DNA of 64,000 nucleotides from NCBI GenBank assembly GCA_016213775.1, contig JACQZR010000283.1, positions 1 to 64,000 on the forward strand. Direction: 5' to 3'. The notes beneath the pieces are model-generated. The model saw only the letters and a program-made list of their open reading frames with translations, ran no database searches and was not told the DNA's origin. This stretch comes from Acidobacteriota bacterium. Its GTDB lineage: Bacteria; Acidobacteriota; Terriglobia; Bryobacterales; Bryobacteraceae. Below, piece after piece: positions 18,201-27,353 of this stretch. Made by a program: the position numbers and the translations under genes. How positions within the stretch are numbered: the first letter of the stretch is position 1; every line of letters begins with the position of its first letter.

Positions 18201-21200
18201 TCCGGATAGCGGTTGAGTACCTCGATGTACTGGTCGATGGCCGCAACATAATCGTTCGAGCGCGTGAGCACCGGAATCAGCGACCGCCGCAAGGACGCCA
18301 CGCGCTCCATGCGCTCCGTGGCCGGGAGTTGGGCCTTGAGCATCATCGCGATCCGGTCCTGGTAGAAGGCGCGCAGACCCGCGTCATCGTTGGCGCGCGC
18401 GTAGGTATCGGCCATGGCCGCGAGGTAGCTTGCCTCGTACGGCTGGGCGTCGAGCAACCGAGTCAACAACTGGCGGGCCTGCGCATACTGCCCGGTAGAC
18501 GTTGCCCTGCGCGCTGCTTCCAATTCCAGCTTCGGGCGGATAGAATCGTGAGCGGACGGCGCGGCGTTGGTCAGCAGCTCCACCGCGCGCATCTCGTTGC
18601 CATTGCGCGAGTGGTAGTTCACCGCCGCGCGCAGAATCCCGAGGATCATCGGATTCTCCCGCTGCAACGCGTCGATAGTGCGCGCAGCGGCGGCCACGTT
18701 CTTCTGCTCCTCATAGGCGCGAGCCAGGGTTAATCGCAGTTCCAGTTTGTCCAGCGGATCGGCGGACAGCTCGATCTGCCGCAGAACAGCGCGCTCTTCC
18801 ACGCGAGGAAACTCCAGCCGGCGGCCTTCCACGTTCACTCGCCGTAGCAGCTCAAAGTTCTGAGTGGATGCGGCGAGGTTGAGCAGCCAGGCTTCGAGAT
18901 CGCTCTTCCGGTTCTGTGATTCCAGCAGGGCGATGCGCAACGTGAGGGCATTCAGCGGCGGGTTGTTGCCGGCCGCCGCCCTCGACGTGGCGTCGTCGAT
19001 CATTTGCCGGGATGAGGCCCGGTTGGCGAGCACCAACAGGCGCGATTGCGCGAGCGACCCGCCAGGCTGTGCAAGCGAACCCTTCACATACTCCTCAATG
19101 GCGTCGCGCATCTGACGCTGGTTCTCGCGAATGGCTCCGGCTTCGTAGGCAAACAGAGATTCATTGCGCAGGCGCTGCCGTCCGAGGTTCAACAGATTGA
19201 GCGCGGGGCCGTATTCAAAGTAATCCCAATGGATGGTGGCGGCTTCCACATAATGATCGGCGACACCCGGCTCGACGGCGGGAATCTGCGCCCACGTGCT
19301 GCCGCGCAGATTCGCACGCGGATAGTCGTGACCGATCTCGCCGATGCGAGTGCGCGGGCCGGAATCGCGGGGGGCAGCCTGCGCGAGATTGGTCTCCAGG
19401 GCGACAGCGTCATCGGCGCTGCGGGCATCAAAGGCGGCTAGCGAGCGAGCCAGTGAGGCGGCGCGCTGTCCGGTGGCCATGTCTCCGGGCGTGGCCTTGG
19501 CGAGCGAAGCCATCAGGGGCCCGGCTTGTTCAAAGTGCGACCACCAGGCCTGAGCTTCCGCAACAAATAGCGCCTGCACCGGATTCGCAGCAACATTCGC
19601 AGCCGCGGTCTGCAGCGATTGGAACTCCGCACCCAGTTTGCCAGTCGCCGACAGGTGCGCGAAGAAGCGCGCCCGTAACGCATCGCTGTGGAACCAGTAG
19701 CGGCGTAGAAGATTCTCGTACGCCACGGAATCGCGCGTGCCGTCCGATGTGTAGACGCGGAGCAGATTGTCGACGAACGTGAGATTGCGAGGGAAGCGCG
19801 CCAGCGCGAACAGGTTCAACTGCCGGTAGAGGACGCGATCCAGTTGCGCCTTTCCCACTACCTCGCGGAAATACGATTCCAACTCGGTACCGGAGAAGAT
19901 CTTGATCACCTCGTTGGTGTGCTGGGCGAATTGCTGCTGTTGTTTGACGCCGAGGTAGAATCGCGCCAGCTTGTGGCTCCACGACTTGTCCTGGAAGCGG
20001 CTGATCGCGAGTTTGTAGACCGCCTCTTGCTGCTGGTAGATCTTGTTCTGCGCAAGGAAGCCCGCAAGCCGCTCATAGAGCCCGGGGTCCGTGGGGTTGC
20101 GGTCAATCTCGCGGCGCATCATCGTGAGCGCGTCATTGGTACGCTGCAGCGAGACCAGCCTGGAGATGTAGCGGTCGAGAACACGCGCGTAATCGGCGGA
20201 ACGCGGCCCCGCCTTCGCAGCGCCCTGCAACAGTCCTACACCAAGCGGCATCCCTTCGGCGCGCTTGGCGAGTTCGGCCAGCAGCGCGTCATACATTGCC
20301 AGTTCCGGCGGCACCTGATTCTTGCGCGCGTAGGAGTCGGCCACGAGCAGGGAAACATTGGTGCGCTGCGCCTGCGTGGGGAAATCCGTGAGAAACCTGC
20401 GGCCACCGCTAATCACCGCGTCGTCCTCACCGTGCACGGCATAGGCGGAGAGCAACGCATAACGAAGCGCGGCGCGGCGATTGGACCGGGGGAAACGCCT
20501 CTCGAACAAATCAATCAGTTCGCTGGCCCTGGCGCGTTGGAAGTAGGGCACTGCTTGTTGTTCCTGCCCGGCGTAGCGCGAAGCCGGCTCGCTCGAATTG
20601 AGCACCAGCGACAGAATTCCGTTGAGGAAGCCAGGATAGGGATCGGCGGTAGCGATGTCCTGATAGAAGCTCAAATCGCCGTTGCCCAACGCGAGCGGTT
20701 GATCCGGCGCGGCGAGCAGCATAGTGGCGATCCCCGCCAGGCCCTCTTCTTGCTCGGCATCGCTTGCACCCTTCAACGAGTACAGTGCGTAGTAGTACCG
20801 CGCCGTTTCGTTGCGGTTGTTGCCATAGTTGTTCCACAACTGCGCCATGGTGCGTAGCTCGGTTGCAGTCCACGAATTGGGCGTCGCTTCCTTGCGGCGG
20901 CGAAACTCCACCAGCACGCGTTGGGCAGCGAGGGAGTGCCCCTCATGGAGGTGATAGTGGAACTGGCGCGCCACCGGATCAAGCGCCAGCGGACTCGCCG
21001 TGGCCGCGGCGCGTGCGTCGGCCAGGAACTTGCGAGAGGTGCGTGTGTCGCGCAGCAGCGAGAAGAAATTGTTGTAGAGCCCGCGTGGCCACAGCGGTTG
21101 AAACGCGGTGTTGTAGACGGCGATTGCTTTGTCGGTGTTGCCGCGGGCGCGTTCCAACTCCGCGGTCATGGTTGTCACCGTCATCGTGTCGCCGGGGAAG

Positions 21201-21853
21201 CGTCTGGGATACTCGGCCAGCAGTCGCGCGGCCTGATCGAAATCCTTGGCGGCCAGTTCGGCGTTCATCCATCGCAGGTAGAGGCCTGCTTCGCGCGGAT
21301 AACGGGCGTTCCATTTCTGATACACCTCGCGCCTGGACGCGGCGGGGAGCAGTTGCCGCTGCGAGCGTGCGAGCATGCGCTCGTAGGTCATCCAGGAGCG
21401 CTGCCGGGCAGCCGGCGTAAAGCGCTCCGAATCGGGCGAGGCAAGCGCCGCCGCATCCGACAACGTGCGCATTTCTTCAGGCACCTGGGCGCGGCGATAG
21501 TAATAGTCGGCCAGTGCGGTGAGGCCGATGAATTTGTCGCCGCTCAGCTCTGCGTATTTCTTCCAGTCCGCTTCGGCGGCGGCGAAATCGAGCAACGTTT
21601 CCGCCTCATGCGCGCGAAGGCTGAACAGATCAGCGGCTGTGGGGGTCGCTGCGATGAGCTTTGTCAGCTCAGCCGTAGCTTCACGCGCCGGACGGCGCAC
21701 GGCAATCGGACCACCCGGCAGATCAATGGCGCGGAAGAGGGCGTTCTCCTGACGCGAGTTCGCTTCCAGGAAACGAACCCACGAGGGTAGGTCGGCATGC
21801 ATGGACGCGGCGCCGAGCACCAGCGCAAAGAGGGCGAACCTACGGAAGGACAT
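15230..21853 (-). CDS. Giant periplasmic TPR-like repeat protein (2207 aa)
   Basis: A 2207-aa all-helical protein with signal peptide MSFRRFALFALVLGAASMHA. Tetratricopeptide-like repeats run through most of the length; clear examples are YVRLADYYRESGRARQAI, LNPRDVAALYGSGVLLWS and YRRAQVPEEMRTLSDAA. It would form a very long superhelical scaffold in the periplasm or at the surface, offering many protein-binding faces. The start lies inside the end of the VIT/VWA gene (14-bp overlap) and the stop overlaps the next start, so it is firmly in the operon. No catalytic domain was seen. Proteins of this size with only TPRs are uncommon and the repeat number needs profile scoring. Confidence 0.85.
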   Translation of the reverse strand: MSFRRFALFALVLGAASMHADLPSWVRFLEANSRQENALFRAIDLPGGPIAVRRPAREATAELTKLIAATPTAADLFSLRAHEAETLLDFAAAEADWKKYAELSGDKFIGLTALADYYYRRAQVPEEMRTLSDAAALASPDSERFTPAARQRSWMTYERMLARSQRQLLPAASRREVYQKWNARYPREAGLYLRWMNAELAAKDFDQAARLLAEYPRRFPGDTMTVTTMTAELERARGNTDKAIAVYNTAFQPLWPRGLYNNFFSLLRDTRTSRKFLADARAAATASPLALDPVARQFHYHLHEGHSLAAQRVLVEFRRRKEATPNSWTATELRTMAQLWNNYGNNRNETARYYYALYSLKGASDAEQEEGLAGIATMLLAAPDQPLALGNGDLSFYQDIATADPYPGFLNGILSLVLNSSEPASRYAGQEQQAVPYFQRARASELIDLFERRFPRSNRRAALRYALLSAYAVHGEDDAVISGGRRFLTDFPTQAQRTNVSLLVADSYARKNQVPPELAMYDALLAELAKRAEGMPLGVGLLQGAAKAGPRSADYARVLDRYISRLVSLQRTNDALTMMRREIDRNPTDPGLYERLAGFLAQNKIYQQQEAVYKLAISRFQDKSWSHKLARFYLGVKQQQQFAQHTNEVIKIFSGTELESYFREVVGKAQLDRVLYRQLNLFALARFPRNLTFVDNLLRVYTSDGTRDSVAYENLLRRYWFHSDALRARFFAHLSATGKLGAEFQSLQTAAANVAANPVQALFVAEAQAWWSHFEQAGPLMASLAKATPGDMATGQRAASLARSLAAFDARSADDAVALETNLAQAAPRDSGPRTRIGEIGHDYPRANLRGSTWAQIPAVEPGVADHYVEAATIHWDYFEYGPALNLLNLGRQRLRNESLFAYEAGAIRENQRQMRDAIEEYVKGSLAQPGGSLAQSRLLVLANRASSRQMIDDATSRAAAGNNPPLNALTLRIALLESQNRKSDLEAWLLNLAASTQNFELLRRVNVEGRRLEFPRVEERAVLRQIELSADPLDKLELRLTLARAYEEQKNVAAAARTIDALQRENPMILGILRAAVNYHSRNGNEMRAVELLTNAAPSAHDSIRPKLELEAARRATSTGQYAQARQLLTRLLDAQPYEASYLAAMADTYARANDDAGLRAFYQDRIAMMLKAQLPATERMERVASLRRSLIPVLTRSNDYVAAIDQYIEVLNRYPEDVQLTGEISLYARQRGQQQRLLNYYEKTAAASPRDFRFPMILARVQTKFEDFDSAIRWYTKASEIRPDRTDLLAARGDLEERLLRFDDAVTTFTKVYDLSFQRSTWMERVALVRARQQRPKECVAALETALLTGRSDSPDAQLDVARRLDQWGMPQLALPYAEKGLAANGVHVYAAIATRLGRYREAFQRGNSNKELLPSMAAVVKQHFTPQQKTEFGVFLDSINADPQIGQQAGMPEWHAKRLGTLLANGSPEVMTDLILVQTSRLRYAELGRQLEDYAGKKESRSQDFWSPAARAYRLAGDAASEVRVLANTLDQRGRYYQLLAASSPNQLIQLSARVNDAVNAALQSGNAALTLSAVAARGRALPPVWTKANTALAGLYFGLRSPDINAAFQQALGTLDVRPRLSAPADRRQQLVGDVWYGYGSRYGEYLDFLRDPSAEDYHAATVEASPGNASAYVRLADYYRESGRARQAIQEYDSALQLNPRDVAALYGSGVLLWSQNQRDQAKARWRMAINAASELLSERRQSADLPDAITALSATIIDNKLRVEFGADFDRMAARTIDRYNLYTLTELWKSIDVGWLISMSRSLSNPVPMLQQALEDEKIPEARKEEIYTRLMEVAALRGAQTIGDSRNEARNDLFDLQQRFLRHLLDRKQTARAKTVIASLDQPARDRLGAFLAQARLRIAAAEGRLTAELERPMEFGNEVYREAAIQLEQVGDIDNARRLKRFFYEKELEYSPASAPNLMGLAEVMLESGETEEAARQLRRLTLTAEPAFGYQKDAGLLLRRFGKRTEALAFLQEAAKAMPWDESAKRELTITMNPPPARAQRSLEQLEAEVAANPDDSSLKIEYFDAAFAAGKYAQAVGAAKRLAQVRIGFEDPYRDPMKAEFLPDIPIPAARRAEMARRYAVALENVREPWTDPGELLWVYNAALGLAPNAEVSAAIKRITEASRVYRINDARRPIFGDELRLDRLVRPMVSVGGAQ

Positions 21854-24116
21854 CGAGGTTCACCTCCTGCGTTCCGATGTTATGGGCGAAATCCTCGGCA
21901 TTCACCATCAACTTGTAGCGTCCGGCGGGCAGATGCGATGGGATCACCAGTTGCCCCGTGTTCGACTTCATCTCTGCATTCCAGCGCAAGTATGCGGGCG
22001 TTGCCCCCTGCATGCGGGCGACGATAGTTCGCGATGTGGCCGACGCACTCACGCGCAGCTTCACCGTCTCGCCGCGATGATACTGGGCGCGATCGAGGTT
22101 CACCTTCACCACCGGAGGCTTGCTCGCGATGACGAACGATTTCTGTTCGCGATAGACACGCCCCTCGCGGTCCCGCAGAATCATGTTCACCTGATAGGTC
22201 CCGTCGGTCATGTCCGACGGCGCAAGGAAGCGCGTCTGCCAGATGTTCTCATCCTTGAGGAAGCGCAGAGGCTTCACCAGTCCAAACGGAAACATAGCCA
22301 CCACGGACACAATGGACTCATCGGTGCGCACGCGCAACACCGGGTCGCCTGGGCGGATCAGGCGCGGTCGCAACAGTGACCGAGGCGCAGCCAGGAACGA
22401 GGTGTACGGCGTGACGAACTTGTACTTGCGCGACAGCGCGATGATCTCGTCGATGGTGGCTGCATCCTCGCCATCGCGATCAATCTTCTCTAGAAGCGCG
22501 TCCACTCGCGCCTTGGCCCAAGTGCGTGGCAGGTGCTCCGCCGCCGCCTCCTGTGCGGGCAAGCTTACGCTGGCCTGCTGCGTGCCCAACTGGAAAGTGG
22601 CTGCGCCGGCGCTCTTGTACTGACCCACCCAGGCGCCGACTGACCCGGAAAACACCGCTTCGTCGAGCCGGTAGATCATGTCAAAGTTGGCGGTCGGTTC
22701 AGCCTTCAACGAAAGCCCTTCAATGGGCCGCCTGCCGATCTTTGATAGAAACGCGTTCAGTTTGAATTCAACCGGCTCAGTAGAGCGGACCCACTCAAAC
22801 ACACCGTTCTGCCGCGCCAGCATCTTCAACAGCGGCAGGTTGGCGTCGTCGCCAATGCCGAACACATAACTGCTGGGCCGTGAGGCAACGGGCAACTGCT
22901 TCCAGCGATCGGCATACCAGGCTGCGAGCTTCGAGTTGTGCACGATGCCCCGCGTGGACCCGCCATCGCCGATCAGCACGACATACGTGTTCGCCCCCGA
23001 GGTCTGCTTCAACGCCGCCTCCAGCGCAGCCTGGACATTGGTGCCACCCCGCAGGCGCGAAGCTCTCACAGCTTCCAACGCCGCATCCACCGCGGCTGGC
23101 GTGGCCGCTACAGGCGCCGTCTGGACTGCTTTCGCTTCATCATTAAACAGGATGAGGCTGAATTTGTCGTTCGCGGTCAGCCCGCGGAGCATGGTCTCCA
23201 AAGCGCGAAAGCTCTTATCGAGCTTCTCCCATTGCATGGAGAGCGACGTATCGAACAACGCGATCACGGTGCGCGGCTGCGCGGTGACGGAAACCGGAGC
23301 GGTCAACAGCGAAGCCTGAAAGAATCCCGGTTCGCCCGCATCGCGATGCGTGAGAACCTCCAAGCGGTCTTTGCCACCGGCGAGCGACCACTTCACGGCG
23401 AAATCCTCGCTGAGATTCACATTTGTCCCGGTAAAACTGGCGCGCACACGGTTGGCGGTACGCTCGTCGATCTTCAGCGCATAGGCCGCGCCCACATTCT
23501 GAAAATCCTGAATCGGATGGCGCGTGATCAATTCCAGTTGAATGCGGAACTTCGCCGCCCTCTGCACACGATACGCCTCCGGCCGCAGCGGCACGGCAAA
23601 GAGAGACTGCAGTAATTCAACAGGAACCGTCTCGTGATACTCCATCTCCAGACGCTTGGTGCCGTGGCCTGGAATCGGAACAATGCGGGCGCTAAATACG
23701 GCTCCCCGCCGCGCTTCGTCGGAGTCGCGCTCACCCATTTGCAGCAGCCCCGGATCGATGGACTGCCAGCGCAACTGCTCGTAGATTTCCTGGGCGCGAC
23801 GCCGCTCCAGAATCACACCGGGGATGCGCACCACATCGTCCCAAACCGCGAAATCGGAGACCAACGCCCGTGCGGGCAGCGCGAACACATACTTGCCTTC
23901 CAGCACCCCAGCGGTCCGGTTCTCGAAGATCTGCTTGACGCGTACACGGGCCACCTGATTGTCGACGCGCGCATCGATCTCCATCTCCGCCAGGGCGAGC
24001 CGCTGCGGGTCGGGCTCAGTCTTGTCGGCGGGGATGAGAATGCCCGCGTCCGCCGACAACCAACGCGCGAACAGAAGGCCAAGGATCGCGTGCCGGTGCA
24101 CGTCACGTAACATCAT
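21840..24116 (-). CDS. VIT domain + von Willebrand factor A protein
   Basis: A 758-aa exported protein with the inter-alpha-trypsin-inhibitor-like architecture: N-terminal hydrophobic signal, VIT domain (about 40-180, with VRVKQIFENRTAGVLEGKYV), then a VWA domain (about 285-450). The metal-ion-dependent adhesion site is intact in its first part, D-T-S-L-S in VIALFDTSLSMQ. RGGTNVQAAL supplies the threonine and IGDGGS an aspartate. The C-terminal 150 residues are Ig-like (VKVNLDRAQYHRGETVKLRV). Such proteins bind other proteins through the MIDAS. It starts within the end of the propeller gene and overlaps the giant TPR gene by 14 bp. Two adjacent ATGs (24116 and 24113) are possible starts. Confidence 0.88.
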   Translation of the reverse strand: MMLRDVHRHAILGLLFARWLSADAGILIPADKTEPDPQRLALAEMEIDARVDNQVARVRVKQIFENRTAGVLEGKYVFALPARALVSDFAVWDDVVRIPGVILERRRAQEIYEQLRWQSIDPGLLQMGERDSDEARRGAVFSARIVPIPGHGTKRLEMEYHETVPVELLQSLFAVPLRPEAYRVQRAAKFRIQLELITRHPIQDFQNVGAAYALKIDERTANRVRASFTGTNVNLSEDFAVKWSLAGGKDRLEVLTHRDAGEPGFFQASLLTAPVSVTAQPRTVIALFDTSLSMQWEKLDKSFRALETMLRGLTANDKFSLILFNDEAKAVQTAPVAATPAAVDAALEAVRASRLRGGTNVQAALEAALKQTSGANTYVVLIGDGGSTRGIVHNSKLAAWYADRWKQLPVASRPSSYVFGIGDDANLPLLKMLARQNGVFEWVRSTEPVEFKLNAFLSKIGRRPIEGLSLKAEPTANFDMIYRLDEAVFSGSVGAWVGQYKSAGAATFQLGTQQASVSLPAQEAAAEHLPRTWAKARVDALLEKIDRDGEDAATIDEIIALSRKYKFVTPYTSFLAAPRSLLRPRLIRPGDPVLRVRTDESIVSVVAMFPFGLVKPLRFLKDENIWQTRFLAPSDMTDGTYQVNMILRDREGRVYREQKSFVIASKPPVVKVNLDRAQYHRGETVKLRVSASATSRTIVARMQGATPAYLRWNAEMKSNTGQLVIPSHLPAGRYKLMVNAEDFAHNIGTQEVNLDVLP

Positions 24117-26032
24117 GGAAGATTCCTTTCCACAAATCGCACCAGGCCGTTGTCGGTGCCGACGTACAGGAAGCCATTCGCCGCGGACAACGCGGTGACA
24201 TTGAGCGACGGCAGGCCAGCGGTGAGAAAGCTCCAGCGTCCGCTTGCGGCGCGGTGAATCGCGAGGCCCTTGCCGAGGGTGCCCGCATAAACGGCAGCCT
24301 GGGTCGCCAGCATTGCATTGGGATTCACTTCCAGCCCCTCACCCAAATCAGCGTATCCATGCCACTGGCGGCCATCGAACCGGAAAACCCCTGCTCCGTA
24401 GGTTCCGGCGAACCATTCATTGTTCACGGTCACCAGCGCACTGATCCAATTGTGACGCAACGCCGAGTTGCTCGTGTTGTAACTGGAGGTGACTGCTCCC
24501 CCGTCCAAGACAGAGACGCCACCCAATGTTCCGGCCATCAGCCGCGGACCCGATAGTGCCAGCGAGTAGACATGATTGCTCACCAGCCCGTGAAAGGCGC
24601 TGATACTCTGCGGCGCGGCGCCAAGAAACGTAATGCCGGCGGGCGTTCCCGCAATCAGCCCAGTGCCGTCGCGGACAATATCGGTGACGTGGTCGGCGAT
24701 GAGACCTTCCTTGCGGCCCATGATCCGCCGTGGCGTTCCGCTGGTATCGGTGAACACCAGACCGTTGGCGGTAGCGACAGCGGCTCCCGTCTTGTCGGGC
24801 AGAATGCGGTTGATACAGAATAGATGCTCGTCTTCGTGATGGACGGCGGCGGAGCGTTGACCCAAGCCTTCCATCACATCCAAACCGCGATCGAAGTACC
24901 CGATCCACAAGCGGCCGGATTCCTCCGCGGCAAGCGAGGCAATGTTGGAATCGGCAAGCGCGGCAGGCTCGGCCTGCACGACTCGCCGCCAACCCGTGGA
25001 TGAGGCACCGCTGTCGAGCGTACGCGCCACCACTGCGTTGCGCAGGACGGCGTAGACCGAATTCCCGGATTCCAGAAACGCGGAGACAGGCTGATCGGGA
25101 ATTCCCAACACACTGCGCTGCGGCCGAGGCTGGCGACCGGTCAGCGGGACTTCCACGATGCCCTCCTCCAGGGTTCCAATCAACAGATTGCCGTGGGTGA
25201 AGTGGAGCGCCTGAGAGAGAGTGCCTTCGGCCAGCACGCGCTCCCACTTCCCCGCGCGGAACTCGGCCACACCGGTGGCGGTTCCCGCATACAGATGGTC
25301 CTCCGAGACAACCATCGTTAGTACATGCGCATCCGGGAGTCCGGATTTGTCATCGAAGTGAGAAATTTCTCCCGCATGCAGAAAAAAAAGCCCGCGATCC
25401 AAGGTTCCCACCCAAAGACTGTCCACCGCCCCCGCGATAGCAGTCACCGCCACACCCTTCAACGACTGGTGATAGTGGCGCAGCGAGCGGCCATCCCAAG
25501 CCAGCAGGCCGGCCTTCTCGGTCCCGAGCAGCAACTCGCCGGTGGAAAGCGCATGTAGGGCTGTCAGCTTGCGATGCTGCGCGGCCTCGGGCAACAGTTG
25601 TCGAAAAGCGCGCCCATCATAAATGACCAGCCCGGCGCCTTGCGTGGCAATGCAAAGGACGGACTCCCCGGCCGAGGCCATCGATGCCGCCAAAAGCTTT
25701 ACTAACGGCGCGGACGGCAAGTCGAGTCCCGCTTGATAGCGATGCAGGAACTCCCCCTCTCCCGAATACTCCCATAGGGCATCGGAACTCAACAGCCACA
25801 ACTTCCCCTGATAGACCGCCGCGTCGCGAAAGGATGCCGCCGAGGCGATGGATTCAACCCCGGCAACAGCGGCGCGCTCCACCGGTCTTTCGATAAACCG
25901 AACCTCGTTGCGCAGCCGGACCTCAGCGGCACTGCGCGCAAGCGTGCCGCGGGCGTTCCACAGAATCCAAGCGGCGGCGCCCGTCAAGACCACGGCCACA
26001 GCGGCAATCGCCCAGCGGCGGAAATCAACCAT
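24113..26032 (-). CDS. Membrane-anchored beta-propeller protein (Reg_prop-like)
   Basis: A 639-aa protein with one N-terminal transmembrane helix (IAAVAVVLTGAAAWILW, residues about 9-25) and then propeller-type repeats such as LWVGTLDRGLFFLHAGEI, LYAGTATGVAEFRAGKW and VYAGTLGKGL. These resemble the sensor propellers of hybrid two-component systems, but no histidine kinase or output domain is attached, so any signal must pass to a partner. It is the first gene of the five-gene operon and is coupled to the VIT/VWA gene by a TGA/ATG overlap. Function is unknown; an extracytoplasmic sensor or scaffold is plausible. Confidence 0.82.
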   Translation of the reverse strand: MVDFRRWAIAAVAVVLTGAAAWILWNARGTLARSAAEVRLRNEVRFIERPVERAAVAGVESIASAASFRDAAVYQGKLWLLSSDALWEYSGEGEFLHRYQAGLDLPSAPLVKLLAASMASAGESVLCIATQGAGLVIYDGRAFRQLLPEAAQHRKLTALHALSTGELLLGTEKAGLLAWDGRSLRHYHQSLKGVAVTAIAGAVDSLWVGTLDRGLFFLHAGEISHFDDKSGLPDAHVLTMVVSEDHLYAGTATGVAEFRAGKWERVLAEGTLSQALHFTHGNLLIGTLEEGIVEVPLTGRQPRPQRSVLGIPDQPVSAFLESGNSVYAVLRNAVVARTLDSGASSTGWRRVVQAEPAALADSNIASLAAEESGRLWIGYFDRGLDVMEGLGQRSAAVHHEDEHLFCINRILPDKTGAAVATANGLVFTDTSGTPRRIMGRKEGLIADHVTDIVRDGTGLIAGTPAGITFLGAAPQSISAFHGLVSNHVYSLALSGPRLMAGTLGGVSVLDGGAVTSSYNTSNSALRHNWISALVTVNNEWFAGTYGAGVFRFDGRQWHGYADLGEGLEVNPNAMLATQAAVYAGTLGKGLAIHRAASGRWSFLTAGLPSLNVTALSAANGFLYVGTDNGLVRFVERNLP

Positions 26033-26043
26033 ACACGGTGTAT
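26031..26043. promoter_or_regulatory. 13-bp palindrome over the operon start codon
   Basis: ATACACGGTGTAT is a perfect 6+1+6 palindrome overlapping the start codon of the propeller gene. Such palindromes are expected by chance several times in a 64-kb window, so only its position makes it a candidate operator. Confidence 0.25.
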
Positions 26044-26197
26044 CGTAACGCGCACGACCGGCTATGCGCCTCCGTCACTCGATGGCGCACGAGAATTGGG
26101 GACTGCTACACCGGATCGCCCTCGCACCGGATTCTTTGCTCGCGACAGAACCGCTCAAGACACTCGGCGGGTCGATGGGGGTGTCAAGAATTCTTGT

Positions 26198-27055
26198 CTA
26201 CACCTCGAACATCTTCAGGGTGTTCTCCAGGGACGTCATCGCATCCCCCAGCGGGGAGTACTCATGTGCGACATACCCGGTGTAGTTCAGATCGGCGATC
26301 GCCTTGGCGATCCCGCGGTAGTTCATCTCCTGCGTGTCGTCCATCTCGTGACGCCCCGGATTGCCCGCGGTGTGAAAATGAGCGATGTACTGGAAGTTGG
26401 CGCGAATGGTTCGAATCACGTCACCTTCCATGATCTGCATGTGGTAGATGTCGTAGAGCAGTTTCACGCGCGGCGAATTGACCCGCTTGCACAACTCCAC
26501 ACCCCAACTCGTACGGTCGCACTGATAGTCGGGGTGATTCACCTTGCTGTTCAGCAATTCCATGCAAATGGTGACCTTCTGGTCCTCAGCCTGCGCCTTT
26601 AGCTTGTTCAGCAGAGTGACGCAGTTGTCGAGACCCTCTTCATCGGCGATGCCGCGACGATTGCCGGAGAGTGCAATGACATTGGGGGCACCCACCGCGG
26701 ACGCAGCCTTGATCATGTCACGGTATTGCGGCTCGAGTTTGGCGTGATTCTCTTTGTGGTTCATGTTGTCGGTGAGTGAGCCACCACCGCGAACCATGGA
26801 CGGCGCGACGCCGTATTTCTTGAGAATCGGGAAGACATCGGGCGAGACCAGGTCGTAGCCAACAACGCCCATTTCGGCGGCCTTCTGGACGCGCTCTTCA
26901 AAGCTCATCTTGGTTTTGCCGAAGACACCGTTGGTAACGGCCTGTTTGAGGCGGCCCTTGCGTGGGGCGGCGGAGGCGGGAAGGGACACGCCGGCAAGGG
27001 CGAGCCCTGTAGAAATGCTATTAGTGAAGAAGCTACGGCGTTGCATCACGTTCAT
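26198..27055 (-). CDS. Secreted TIM-barrel sugar isomerase/epimerase (hydroxypyruvate isomerase-like)
   Basis: A 285-aa AP-endonuclease-2-type TIM barrel. MQRRSFFTNSISTG near the N-terminus is a twin-arginine signal, so the protein is exported folded. Metal and substrate residues are visible in the family positions: E in CMELLNSKVNHPDYQ, D in LLYDIYHMQIMEGD, H in AHFHTAGNPGRHE and E in VAHEYSPLG. The overall pattern is closest to hydroxypyruvate isomerases and sugar epimerases; the substrate is not known. ATG 27055 is used, with 27046 (the M before the twin arginine) an alternative. The open frame upstream to 27172 overlaps a divergent gene and is ignored. Confidence 0.88.
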   Translation of the reverse strand: MNVMQRRSFFTNSISTGLALAGVSLPASAAPRKGRLKQAVTNGVFGKTKMSFEERVQKAAEMGVVGYDLVSPDVFPILKKYGVAPSMVRGGGSLTDNMNHKENHAKLEPQYRDMIKAASAVGAPNVIALSGNRRGIADEEGLDNCVTLLNKLKAQAEDQKVTICMELLNSKVNHPDYQCDRTSWGVELCKRVNSPRVKLLYDIYHMQIMEGDVIRTIRANFQYIAHFHTAGNPGRHEMDDTQEMNYRGIAKAIADLNYTGYVAHEYSPLGDAMTSLENTLKMFEV

Positions 27056-27089
27056 AGTATCAGGAGAGGTATCAGGAGAGGGAAGTAGG

Positions 27090-27353
27090 ATGGGCTTCGC
27101 ATTGTGGGTGGATAAGGAGATGACTTGGGCGCAGGGGACGCACGAGTACCGGCCGATGGGTGTGGCCATCATCAGTGTCAGCGACTACTACCGCCAGCGC
27201 GACTTCCATAGTAGACGCAAGACTCCGTCCCGCGACCGGCGCTTATTCGTGGGCTTCTTCGCCTCCCTTGCCCATATGAACGAGTACCTGGATGCCCGTC
27301 GCAAGGGCAAGGTCCGCCGGAAAGTGCCGGGACGAGCCATGGCTATCGAATAA
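27090..27353 (+). CDS. Small basic hypothetical protein
   Basis: An 87-aa protein, basic at the C-terminus (RRKGKVRRKVPGR), with no signal. ATG 27090 is chosen because GAGAGGGAAGTAGG precedes it; the longer open frame from 26910 lies over the oppositely oriented isomerase. I recognise no family. The clean ribosome site and divergent position support a real gene. Its 3' end overlaps the beginning of the next open frame. Confidence 0.55.
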   Translation: MGFALWVDKEMTWAQGTHEYRPMGVAIISVSDYYRQRDFHSRRKTPSRDRRLFVGFFASLAHMNEYLDARRKGKVRRKVPGRAMAIE

